Below are positions 8,193 to 15,020 of a DNA stretch of 64,000 nt, in pieces. The stretch is from Pseudomonadota bacterium (GTDB lineage Bacteria; Bdellovibrionota; UBA1018): contig JAIXQO010000001.1 of the NCBI GenBank assembly GCA_027485695.1, positions 779,330 through 843,329 on the forward strand. Direction: 5' to 3'. The position numbers and the translations under genes are program-made. Below the pieces are notes generated by a model. It did no database searches and was not told the origin of the DNA. It was given only the letters and a program-made list of their open reading frames with translations. How positions within the stretch are numbered: position 1 is the stretch's first letter; the number at the start of each line of letters is the position of its first letter.

Positions 8193-9332
8193 CTGAGCAA
8201 TCTGGGCATCTTGGGAACTTACTAGCTTTAACTCCGTAAATTCTCGTTTAGGCGGAGTTTCGGCGGAGTAGAGGTCAAATACATTACATTTGCTCTTCAT
8301 GTACTCGGGGTCTCTATGGCGATATCTTTCGGTTGTTCTAGCCGATTGATGCCCCATGAGTAGCTGTAGATCGTACAGATCGCCGCCGTTCTGCATGTAG
8401 AGGGTAGCGAATGTGTGACGAAGTCCGTGGAAGGTCACCCGGTCGGTGTCTGCCTCCTTGATTCCTTTCTGAAGTGCTCGAGTCAATTGCATGGGACAAA
8501 GCCGTGTACCGTCTGGTCGGCAAGCAACAAAAGTGGCGCTAGGGTGACTTGCTTTCTGCTCCCGTAGTCTTTCCAAAAGTCCATCGGGATATATTCCAAG
8601 GTAGCGGATACTCCGTCCCTTCGTGAATTCATCCATTATGGCGGTCTTTTTATTCCACTTTCTTCGAATAGTTATCGACCTGTTTTCAAGATCAACTGCG
8701 TCCCATTGGAGCCCAAGAACCTCTCCTTCTCGAAGTCCAAGCTGAATCGCTAAGTGAAAAGCTATTCCATAGGGGTGAGTGTCTGCCCAGCGAAGTAACT
8801 TCATTGCGTCCTGAGACTTCAAGTGTGGAGCTTCGAATGGATCTTCTTTAAAAGGCCGAACACTTGATACAGGGTTAATCGCCAAGTATCGGTAAGTCTT
8901 TACTGCTTCAGTAAATACCTTATGCAGCAAGGCTCTAACCCTATTTGCATACGATTTTGCTCGGCCCTGTTTCAACATCTCCCGCATTACTCGCTGAACA
9001 TCGACTGGATGAATATCTCGAAGTTGACGAGGCCCTAATGTAGGTCGCAGATACTTTTCATTCATTAATCGATCAGTCATGAGCCACCCAGCTGAGTGGT
9101 GGACTTTTGCGTAGTCTTCGATAAATTTTTCAAAAAATTCATCGAATGTTATTCTAACTGAAGTGTTTCCGCCTGCTCTCTCATTGAACTTCAAATCTTC
9201 TTGAGTTCGACCCCAATGATTTGCTTCTTCTCGAGTTCGAAAAGTCTTCGAGCGTTTCGAATAGTCGGAAAAAATCACTTCTACTTTGTAGACGGTGCCT
9301 TTCTTCCGTAACAATTTTTGAATATAAGCCAT
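8190..9332 (-). CDS. int: Tyrosine-type site-specific integrase
   Basis: From the ATG at 9332, preceded by a good AAGGAG site, the protein has 380 residues. It has an N-terminal AP2/Arm-type DNA-binding region (about 1-55), a SAM-like core-binding domain (about 60-160) and a C-terminal catalytic domain with the full set of residues: R201 in GLREGE, H302-x-x-R305 in FHGLRH, H328 in MGHQS and the nucleophile Y337 in TERYRH. A longer frame to 9410 is not supported by a ribosome binding site and would cover the arm-type repeats. Its 3' end lies 62 bases from the tRNA. It catalyses integration and, with an excisionase, excision of the island. Confidence 0.95.
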   Translation of the reverse strand: MAYIQKLLRKKGTVYKVEVIFSDYSKRSKTFRTREEANHWGRTQEDLKFNERAGGNTSVRITFDEFFEKFIEDYAKVHHSAGWLMTDRLMNEKYLRPTLGPRQLRDIHPVDVQRVMREMLKQGRAKSYANRVRALLHKVFTEAVKTYRYLAINPVSSVRPFKEDPFEAPHLKSQDAMKLLRWADTHPYGIAFHLAIQLGLREGEVLGLQWDAVDLENRSITIRRKWNKKTAIMDEFTKGRSIRYLGIYPDGLLERLREQKASHPSATFVACRPDGTRLCPMQLTRALQKGIKEADTDRVTFHGLRHTFATLYMQNGGDLYDLQLLMGHQSARTTERYRHRDPEYMKSKCNVFDLYSAETPPKREFTELKLVSSQDAQIAQ

Positions 9333-9352
9333 AGCAAACTCCTTTCGTCGGA

Positions 9353-9406
9353 GTTCACCTGGGAAGGTTGTCAAAGATCGCAGCCTCCGACTAACCAACC
9401 CAGGTG
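9353..9406. repeat. Candidate integrase arm-type sites (inverted CACCTGGG pair)
   Basis: CACCTGGG at 9356-9363 and its inverse CCCAGGTG at 9399-9406 flank 35 bases in the gap between int and the replication gene. The wider 15-mer at 9353-9367 (GTTCACCTGGGAAGG) recurs exactly, in inverse orientation, at 14869-14883 near attR. Sequences shared by both ends of an element are typical for integrase arm binding. Confidence 0.6.
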
Positions 9407-9439
9407 CCAAAATCCATGTAAAAAGAACATCATTTGAAC

Positions 9440-11014
9440 TTAAAAATGGATTACATCCTCTTCGGAGGTCGTTTCTATCCTAGCGTCGGCAGATTCCGTT
9501 AAATCGACGCCTACGACGCCGCTACTAGGCGATGGCATCCTACCATTCGCCGCATTAGCTGCATTCGAAGGGTCAGCTAGTCTAATGCGAACTTGTCGCT
9601 CCGAGTTACTACCCCCAGTTTTGCTCATTGTTACCTCTATACAGGCCAATTTTAAGCTAGGAGCGAGTCTTCGAAGTTCGTCAGTGAGCTGTCTGGGACG
9701 AGTCGGCCATCCTCTTTCGAAGCTGTGACCGCCCGGAATCATCGAGTTTAGCTTTGATAGAAGATCGGTTGGAGTCCCCGCCCACTCTTGTTTGGCTAGG
9801 TCGCGTATTAGCGGATAAATCAGACTGCTACTGAGAACGGCATCATTCGCAGACTCCTGATTTATTCTAAATGCCGCTACTGAATCTCCTGCCCGCCAAC
9901 CGAATGCACCTTCAGCAGCTGTTATCCACTGCCAGGCATCAGCCATTCTCAGTCGGTGATTTTGAACGACATGGCCCTCATTTCGAAGAGCTGCCGAAAC
10001 ACCGTTAAGGATACAGCCGAAAAAGCTGGAGTGTAGTCGTGAAAACTCACTCCAAAAATCGCTTTCCGTTTTTCTATCTTCCTCTGAAATTCTTGGAAGA
10101 TTTAATGTAATGGATCGACTAGCGAGATCGCCTCTTGAAACGAACTCCGCGATTCCATTTAGAATTATGGGCCGCTTTGCTTCTAAGATAATTTCATCGT
10201 CGTCGGTGAAAAGAGAGCGTTTTGATAGTCCCCCACCTGTAGCAACACGACAAAGGTCATCAGATAACCAATTTGGCAAGTGCGACACATTATCAAATGC
10301 CAACACCCAACTGTGTTTGGCAGACACCATCAAATCATCGGCATTTTTTGGCTCTTTTCTCAGCGGAACCTGGCTTGGGTCAATCAGTGCACGTAGCAAT
10401 TTTACTACCGTGCTTTTCGACGCCCCTTGCTCACCGTACAGTACCAAAACTAGATACGGTCCGTTTCGTTGAAAGGCATTGACTATAAAGCCTATCAGCA
10501 GCTTGAAGTCGTCATCCGTTTCTACATTAAAAAATCTCTTCATTTTCTGAATAACTGTCAGATCGGAGGACAATTCCGGATAAGGAAGTGCCTGCATATA
10601 CTTTGATCTTCTAAAGCGAACCGGCGACTTTTGTAGAACTGTCCACCCTGAAGCAGAGATTTCAATGACCTCCCATTTTCTATTCCCGAGGTCGACATAG
10701 ATCTTGTCGTCCAGATGGCCAATTCTCAAATAGACTTTCTCAACCTTTCCCTCGAAGAGCGCTTTAGAAGAAATTGTGTCAATGCAATCATCTAATGACT
10801 GCTTTTTGGGCGCGGACTTCGTTCGTTCGTAATAGCTCCTTCTCAACCAGTCTTTAAAAATCGAGCCCTTAATGGCCCAGTTTTCTCGATGATCACCTAC
10901 CGCAATTTCGGCGTAGAGAGTATCGTCACTTGTTTTGAATAGCTCAATCGCTCGACAGATATCGAGTAAAATAGCTAGCTGTTTATCTTGCTTGCCGGCA
11001 TTGAGTTCGGTCAT
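9440..11014 (-). CDS. Replication-type ATPase (phage/plasmid SF3-like helicase)
   Basis: The 524-aa protein has a Walker A motif at residues 194-202 (GEQGASKST) and a Walker B region near 236-242 (WVLAFDN), then a sensor-like stretch with ATGGGLSKRSLFTDDDE and RPIILNGI. This layout is seen in P4-type and other mobile-element helicases that open the origin and unwind DNA. No CHC2 zinc finger or TOPRIM primase domain is evident in the first 170 residues, which makes it a helicase-only form or one with a divergent N-terminus. The ATG at 11014 was chosen because it overlaps the stop of the upstream excisionase-like gene as ATGA, whereas the longer frame to 11062 runs into that gene. Confidence 0.75.
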   Translation of the reverse strand: MTELNAGKQDKQLAILLDICRAIELFKTSDDTLYAEIAVGDHRENWAIKGSIFKDWLRRSYYERTKSAPKKQSLDDCIDTISSKALFEGKVEKVYLRIGHLDDKIYVDLGNRKWEVIEISASGWTVLQKSPVRFRRSKYMQALPYPELSSDLTVIQKMKRFFNVETDDDFKLLIGFIVNAFQRNGPYLVLVLYGEQGASKSTVVKLLRALIDPSQVPLRKEPKNADDLMVSAKHSWVLAFDNVSHLPNWLSDDLCRVATGGGLSKRSLFTDDDEIILEAKRPIILNGIAEFVSRGDLASRSITLNLPRISEEDRKTESDFWSEFSRLHSSFFGCILNGVSAALRNEGHVVQNHRLRMADAWQWITAAEGAFGWRAGDSVAAFRINQESANDAVLSSSLIYPLIRDLAKQEWAGTPTDLLSKLNSMIPGGHSFERGWPTRPRQLTDELRRLAPSLKLACIEVTMSKTGGSNSERQVRIRLADPSNAANAANGRMPSPSSGVVGVDLTESADARIETTSEEDVIHF

Positions 11015-11190
11015 ATTCGCACTCCTCGACGTGAACGATCTAAAAAATCCGAAACATCGCATTCAAGAATTCTAAGCGCACGTCCTACTTTCGCGGCGGG
11101 TATTCTTCGCTGTCGAATCAACTTGTATACGATTCGAATGTTTACCTTTAGCGTAGCGGCTACCTCTACTGGAGTGAGTAAAGTGCTCAT
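11011..11190 (-). CDS. Excisionase-like small HTH protein (MerR-type winged helix), 59 aa
   Basis: The protein runs from ATG at 11190 to TGA at 11011. Its core reads LTPVEVAATLKVNIRIVYKL, then RRIPAAKVGRALRI and a closing ECDVSDFLD, which is the classic HTH_17/excisionase pattern with the recognition helix followed by a basic wing. Such proteins bend DNA at att sites for excision or regulate element genes. The start overlaps the stop of the XRE gene (ATGA at 11187-11190) and the stop overlaps the start of the ATPase gene (ATGA at 11011-11014), so the three are translationally coupled. Confidence 0.85.
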   Translation of the reverse strand: MSTLLTPVEVAATLKVNIRIVYKLIRQRRIPAAKVGRALRILECDVSDFLDRSRRGVRI

Positions 11191-11390
11191 TTATGTAGTC
11201 CAGTCCGGGGTTTTAGCAGGTCGACAGGATCCACTCCGAGACATTCGGACAACAACCGAGCCTCTTCTTCCGACGGTGATCGAATCGATGTTTCGATGAC
11301 ATGAATTACCCAACGACCTAGTCCGCAAGCGGCTGCCAATTCGGCTTGAGATAGTCCCCGTTCAGTTCTCCAAAATCTTAGTCTGTTCAT
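11187..11390 (-). CDS. XRE-family transcriptional regulator of the island
   Basis: The ATG at 11390 has an AAGGGA site 6-11 bases upstream and gives 67 residues, MNRLRFWRTERGLSQAELAA and onward, a single Cro/C1-type helix-turn-helix. It heads the leftward operon XRE - excisionase - ATPase and faces the rightward gene at 11503. A 7-bp inverted repeat at 11406-11424 just upstream is a plausible operator. By position it is likely the repressor that keeps excision and replication silent, but that is inference. Confidence 0.85.
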   Translation of the reverse strand: MNRLRFWRTERGLSQAELAAACGLGRWVIHVIETSIRSPSEEEARLLSECLGVDPVDLLKPRTGLHK

Positions 11391-11405
11391 TTTGTCCCTT
11401 CTGTT

Positions 11406-11424
11406 AGCAACAACCACTGTTGCT
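11406..11424. promoter_or_regulatory. Inverted repeat, candidate operator of the island XRE regulator
   Basis: AGCAACA and TGTTGCT are separated by five bases, 15 bases upstream of the XRE start and about 80 bases upstream of the divergent gene at 11503. The position between two divergent genes, one encoding a DNA-binding protein, fits an operator for autoregulation. Confidence 0.5.
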
Positions 11425-11502
11425 GTTTGATTCAGATGAGGTATCGAATAGGGCATGCGCCGTAGACTTCCAATTTCGGCCGAGAATTGAGACGAGGGCC
11501 AA

Positions 11503-12156
11503 ATGTATAAGAAAAAGCATATACTTCAGGGACTTGCAGGCGATCCGAACGATAACAAGTTGTTCTGGATCAATGTTGAAAGTTTGATCTTGATCGCATC
11601 GGCTGAAGAACGAGGCATAGAACTGAATAGTCTGCCCTACGCAAAAGCCCTGCTTTCCGGTGTGAAAGCGGCTTTCTTTGAATCCAATGAAATGGCGAGA
11701 AAAGTTGCCGGAGAGAATTCTCTAGTCAAATTTGTAGATGAGCTTACCCAGATCTACATCAAGCCAAGGGGCAATAACCCGGACTATGACCTTATCAACG
11801 ACGACATTCGAATATTTTGCCAAATGAGAAGTAAATTAGTTCCGATTCCCGAGGATAAAATTGAAAAGTTGTTTCTGCATGCAGATAAAACTCACAAGCT
11901 TAAAGGTGAAAAAGAGAAAAAAGGTCGAGAGCTGGCAATAAAGAATTTGTCTGTGGCGCTTGGTCGAACTTTTAGTCGATCCACATACAACAGAATAAGA
12001 AAGAGCTATAATGTTGCTCGAAACTCCGGGGTAGAGAAGAGAGTCCATGAAGAGATATTTGGCGACGATTGCGACGCAGTCAAAGTAGTTACTGAAAAAT
12101 TAAGGGACCTACCCCCGGCCCCCCTAAAAGGTACTTCCAAGACGCGTACCCGTTGA
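11503..12156 (+). CDS. Island protein of unknown function, 217 aa
   Basis: The product begins MYKKKHILQG and is soluble and rich in charged residues. The C-terminal third (VALGRTFSRSTYNRIRKSYN) could form a DNA-binding helix-turn-helix, and the tail is basic. No family was recognised. The start has a GAGGG site nearby. It is transcribed away from the XRE-excisionase-ATPase operon, the position where satellites often keep a regulator or a helper-interference gene, but no evidence in the sequence settles its role. Confidence 0.7.
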   Translation: MYKKKHILQGLAGDPNDNKLFWINVESLILIASAEERGIELNSLPYAKALLSGVKAAFFESNEMARKVAGENSLVKFVDELTQIYIKPRGNNPDYDLINDDIRIFCQMRSKLVPIPEDKIEKLFLHADKTHKLKGEKEKKGRELAIKNLSVALGRTFSRSTYNRIRKSYNVARNSGVEKRVHEEIFGDDCDAVKVVTEKLRDLPPAPLKGTSKTRTR

Positions 12157-12246
12157 GGGTAAATTACGACCTCACAGTCCAGCTAGAGACGGACGATCTT
12201 TTTGAGTTAACATGTCAACCAGGGATTACCACTTACCACACGCCCC

Positions 12247-12675
12247 TTATTCGACTGGCAAATCAGCTAATTCAATATCCTGCTTTAGCCATGGCTCGGA
12301 AAAATGCATATTTCCGCCAAACTCTTCCACGACTTTGTTATCGCGCATGAGGAGTCGGTGAATTTTCCATCCCGAGTATCCGCCGAAACCATTTTTGGCA
12401 TTTATCGATACAACTACTACCCAACCAGGCTGCCTGACTTTGCCGCCGGTAATTGGCGCCGAACGGAGGTACCCTTTAAAGGGTTTGCGAAAGGAATATT
12501 GAGCAGAGAATGGGTCTCTCAACTTATCGTTAAAGTAGTCTTTTACTGTCGATTCATAGTTTTCTGGAAACGGACCATAGTCCAATTTGGCGATGTCTTC
12601 CGGCTTTAAAACAGTCGCGCATCCACTAACGAAAATAGTCACGAGCGCAAATACCAAATTTCTATACTTAATCAT
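12247..12675 (-). CDS. Lipoprotein carried by the island
   Basis: From ATG at 12675 the 142-aa protein starts MIKYRNLVFALVTIFVSGC, a type II signal peptide with lipobox VSGC and acylated Cys at about residue 19. The mature part (DYGPFPENYESTVKDYF, then LRDPFSAQYSF and a WVVVVSINAKN strand) resembles small periplasmic lipoproteins of unknown function in proteobacteria. It is oriented against its neighbours and shares its 5' region with the divergent C-like regulator, so the C-box-like operator at 12708-12735 may also affect it. It may be a moron-type gene acting at the cell envelope. Confidence 0.75.
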   Translation of the reverse strand: MIKYRNLVFALVTIFVSGCATVLKPEDIAKLDYGPFPENYESTVKDYFNDKLRDPFSAQYSFRKPFKGYLRSAPITGGKVRQPGWVVVVSINAKNGFGGYSGWKIHRLLMRDNKVVEEFGGNMHFSEPWLKQDIELADLPVE

Positions 12676-12707
12676 GATCTGTATATCGGTACTATTTAGC
12701 AAAAGCT

Positions 12708-12735
12708 GTAGACTATAGTCCGTAGACTATTTGTC
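12708..12735. promoter_or_regulatory. C-box-like operator
   Basis: The 9-mer GTAGACTAT occurs at 12708-12716 and again at 12722-12730, 14 bases apart. The first lies in a perfect palindrome GACTATAGTC (12711-12720), followed by CGTA and GACTATTTGTC. The layout and the TATAGTCCGT core match the operators of restriction-modification controller proteins (C-boxes, GACT-n-AGTC). It lies 24-51 bases upstream of the XRE gene at 12759. Confidence 0.7.
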
Positions 12736-12758
12736 ACGTCGCGCAAGAATATCGCGAA

Positions 12759-12983
12759 ATGGATAAAGGCTTAGCTAAGGCATTTGGACTAAATTTAAAA
12801 AAGATCCGGCTTGAGAAAAACTTTTCCCAGGAAAAACTCGCGTTTGAATGTGAACTAGATAGGACGTTTGTTTCTATGTTGGAGCGCGGTGTTCGACAGC
12901 CCAGTCTGACTACAATTTTCCAGATAAAACATGCTTTGAAAATCCCCGTATCTGCCCTAGTTTCGCCGCTCGAAAGTAAATAG
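12759..12983 (+). CDS. XRE regulator resembling restriction-modification controller (C) proteins
   Basis: The 74-aa single-domain protein has the C-protein features: a short N-terminus, LKKIRLEKNFSQEKLAFE for helices 1-2, ELDRTFVSMLERGVRQPSL for the recognition helix and ERG turn, and an IFQIKHALKIPVSALV end. C proteins bind C-boxes, first activating and then repressing their own gene, and they delay expression of a downstream toxic gene. A C-box-like site sits directly upstream. The gene precedes the TIGR04255 operon by 139 bases on the same strand. No Shine-Dalgarno site is clear, and C genes are often leaderless. Confidence 0.8.
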   Translation: MDKGLAKAFGLNLKKIRLEKNFSQEKLAFECELDRTFVSMLERGVRQPSLTTIFQIKHALKIPVSALVSPLESK

Positions 12984-13106
12984 TTAAGTTAGACAACGTT
13001 TACCGATAAAGGGAGCATAAAGCCCTTAAATCCAGCGGAACCGATGTCTAGGTTTTATCGCGGGGTAAGGGGAGTAAAACGTCAGGCACCTTTTTAGAAA
13101 TATTCG

Positions 13107-13115
13107 TGCTAAACT
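13107..13115 (+). promoter_or_regulatory. Possible extended -10 promoter element for the cargo operon
   Basis: TGCTAAACT resembles an extended -10 element and lies 7 bases before the GTG start at 13123. If used, the transcript would be leaderless or nearly so. No convincing -35 hexamer is seen, so this is a weak call. Confidence 0.25.
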
Positions 13116-13122
13116 CCGACTT

Positions 13123-13821
13123 GTGAAGACACTAGCAAATCCGCCTATTATTGAAGCCCTTGCACAGATAAATTATGAAACTTCTAGTCCGGTAGAAGAT
13201 AGTCAAATTCACGGCACTAAGACTGGCCATGCTAACTGGAACGCTGAAGATGTTTTACAGCTTCAGATAGGGCCAAGCGGGATTAATACAAACCTTTTTG
13301 GGGTAAAACTTACCGACCCTACTTCAAAAGAAGTATTGCAAATAACTAAGCAGTTCTTCGCTTATTCCCAAACAGCAAAGTATACGAAGTGGGATAATTT
13401 TCGTCCTGCTATTCAAGGTCATATTGACAGTTTCTTGACGAGCTTTGCGGTCACAAATATTGATCGGATCGCGTTGAGATTCATAAATAAATTCGAGGTC
13501 AATGGTACCATTAGCGATTTAAGTCGCTTCCTAGCGATTAGGCCCACTTTTGATAGTAACTTGAATAGTCCACCTGACTCTATCGTGTTTCAGTACACAA
13601 TGCCGATAAGCCAGGTAGAAGGTCGAGCCAATGTTGGATTTGCCATTGCGCGGGCGCCAGAAGATAAATTGTCAATTACACTCGATATTGACGTATTTAT
13701 CTCGAGCCGATTTAAAGCGGATTCAGCGGAACTAATGAATGACTTCGACAAACTTCGGGAGCAAAAAAATCTCATTTTCGAGACATGTTTAACACCCGAA
13801 TTGATTAAGTTATTCGGATAA
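13123..13821 (+). CDS. TIGR04255-family protein, first gene of the island cargo operon
   Basis: The 232-aa product starts at GTG 13123 with LANPPIIEALAQINYE, the typical N-terminal motif of the TIGR04255 family, followed by a KYTKWDNFRPAIQGHIDSF region, the IDRIALRFINKFEV motif and a late LDIDVFISSRF strand, ending IFETCLTPELIKLFG. The family is sporadically distributed and has no established function. The patchy distribution, the place at the edge of an island and the neighbouring C-like regulator make a defence or toxin-like role plausible, but that is inference. The next gene follows after 4 bases. Confidence 0.85.
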   Translation: MKTLANPPIIEALAQINYETSSPVEDSQIHGTKTGHANWNAEDVLQLQIGPSGINTNLFGVKLTDPTSKEVLQITKQFFAYSQTAKYTKWDNFRPAIQGHIDSFLTSFAVTNIDRIALRFINKFEVNGTISDLSRFLAIRPTFDSNLNSPPDSIVFQYTMPISQVEGRANVGFAIARAPEDKLSITLDIDVFISSRFKADSAELMNDFDKLREQKNLIFETCLTPELIKLFG

Positions 13822-13825
13822 AATT

Positions 13826-14350
13826 ATGGCGATTTATTCTGGTGACTTACCATACAACTTTGTCGTCGCACCTGGAGTGCAGCTTGAAAGCCCATCTCGA
13901 GCTACGACAAACCCTGCTAGTTCTCAACAGTCTCTAGTCTCTCGTTTACGCACTTTTTCTTTTCCAGTCGTTGGAGATCAAACCTCTTTACCATTATCGC
14001 CGGAGCTGGAAGTAGCCCTGAAGTCATTGGAAGACTTATGGCGAGATCATCTTGAAGATTCTGAATACGCTCGTCCTGTTGTGCACAGTACTCTAGTCAA
14101 TGCTAAGGACTTCTTGAAAATATTCTCGGAACAGTTCAAACATCTTCCTGAGGTTAGTGCATTCCCAAATGGAGAGATAGGTTTTGAGTGGGACACACTT
14201 AAAGGAAACCTCATAATTTTGGTCGACCAGCACAGTATCTATTTTGCTTATAAAACACGCCGAAATTCTAGAGTGAAGGGTAATTCTCCATGGGACTCGA
14301 CTATTCCTAGCGAGGTAAAAGACGCAATCCACTTTCTTTATAAGGAGTAG
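13826..14350 (+). CDS. Cargo operon gene 2, unknown 174-aa protein
   Basis: The protein has a low-complexity Ser/Thr-rich N-terminal third (residues about 20-45) and a compact C-terminal part with VSAFPNGEIGFEWDTLKGNL, then IILVDQHSIYFAYK, a beta-rich pattern. No family was recognised with confidence. It follows the TIGR04255 gene by 4 bases and its end carries the AAGGAG site that serves the third gene, so the three are one transcription unit. Confidence 0.75.
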   Translation: MAIYSGDLPYNFVVAPGVQLESPSRATTNPASSQQSLVSRLRTFSFPVVGDQTSLPLSPELEVALKSLEDLWRDHLEDSEYARPVVHSTLVNAKDFLKIFSEQFKHLPEVSAFPNGEIGFEWDTLKGNLIILVDQHSIYFAYKTRRNSRVKGNSPWDSTIPSEVKDAIHFLYKE

Positions 14351-14353
14351 ATC

Positions 14354-14776
14354 GTGTCGCAAAAAGAGACCTTAACTAGATACTTATTTTCAAAAAGCGA
14401 GTTTAGTAATTACTCTAGCGATAATCCGCAATTGGTTCGAATTAAGCCATGCGCATTAGCTCCGATTATAAATAAAAACACGGGCTCACTCGAAACAAGT
14501 GTCTTTTGTACAACAGAGTACACACCAAAAAAAGTCATTGAAGTCGGAGTCGGATATGTTGCAGCTGCTAGGCAGAAAGAATTAATAGCGTCAGTATCGT
14601 TTAGTGCGGAGTTGGTCAGTAAAGTAGAGTTGAGGGTGGACCCTGATGGTATCGGTCACGCGGATCACTGCAATATCGTTGACTGGCCGCCAACTAAACA
14701 AGACTGGTTAGAGAAAAGTCGAGATTTGGCTGATTCAATAACAGCACACGAATCGAAGATTTTTATTAAGCAGTGA
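14354..14776 (+). CDS. Cargo operon gene 3, unknown 140-aa protein with HADHCNI motif
   Basis: Translation starts at GTG 14354 behind a strong AAGGAG site within the end of gene 2. The product is small and soluble. Its C-terminus holds a distinctive stretch, GIGHADHCNIVDWP, followed by a helix (KQDWLEKSRDLADSI). Two His, a Cys and Asp residues close together could bind metal or form an active site, but no known family was recognised. It is the last gene before attR. Confidence 0.7.
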   Translation: MSQKETLTRYLFSKSEFSNYSSDNPQLVRIKPCALAPIINKNTGSLETSVFCTTEYTPKKVIEVGVGYVAAARQKELIASVSFSAELVSKVELRVDPDGIGHADHCNIVDWPPTKQDWLEKSRDLADSITAHESKIFIKQ

Positions 14777-14868
14777 GAGTAACGAATTTATAGGGGTTAC
14801 CTGAAAATTTCAGACGGATTTTAGACGGACAAGTGAACGGACCTAGACGCACAAATACTTCTAAGAAG

Positions 14869-14883
14869 CCTTCCCAGGTGAAC
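14869..14883. repeat. Right-end copy of the 15-bp candidate arm-type site
   Basis: CCTTCCCAGGTGAAC is the exact reverse complement of 9353-9367 beside int. It lies 75 bases inside attR in an otherwise gene-free 182-base end segment, the expected place for an integrase arm site. Confidence 0.6.
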
Positions 14884-14958
14884 CTATCGTATCGTTTTTA
14901 TTACAAATTTATTACCCTTGTGTAGAGGTCGCACTGAATCAAGGGTACTATAATTCTA

Positions 14959-15020
14959 TTGGAAAGCGTGTAACGGGTAACACCGTTCGAGGGTTCGAAT
15001 CCCTCTCTCTCCTCCATTTT
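14959..15020. repeat. attR: right 62-bp direct repeat
   Basis: This copy is identical to 8070-8131 and holds the 3' part of tRNA-Ser without its 5' half, so it is not a functional tRNA. It marks the right junction between island and chromosome. Confidence 0.95.

Larger units (their letters stand above)
8070..15020. mobile_element. Integrated satellite-like genomic island in tRNA-Ser
   Basis: The island is bounded by perfect 62-bp direct repeats (8070-8131 and 14959-15020), the left one being the 3' end of tRNA-Ser. Inside are a tyrosine integrase, a replication-type ATPase, an excisionase-like protein, two XRE regulators and cargo, about 6.9 kb in all. The right half is visibly more AT-rich than the flanks. 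There are no capsid, terminase, tail, relaxase or type IV secretion genes, so it cannot move between cells unaided. It resembles phage satellites or mini integrative elements that borrow a helper. The helper is unknown. Confidence 0.9.

Noticed and set aside
12153..12350. 65-aa frame after the 217-aa island gene
   Set aside because: It uses a TTG start inside the previous stop region, has no ribosome binding site and runs antisense into the lipoprotein gene.
12247..12983. Toxin-antitoxin pair formed by the XRE gene and the gene beside it
   Set aside because: The neighbour is a divergent lipoprotein with a clear lipobox, not a toxin-type protein, and the operator resembles a C-box.
12759..14776. 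A complete restriction-modification system next to the C-like regulator
   Set aside because: None of the three downstream proteins shows methyltransferase motifs (such as FxGxG with DPPY or a PC motif) or a PD-ExK nuclease pattern, and no other such gene lies in the island.
14959..15016. A second tRNA-Ser gene
   Set aside because: Only the 3' part from the anticodon loop onward is present. The 5' half is missing, so it is the attR copy.
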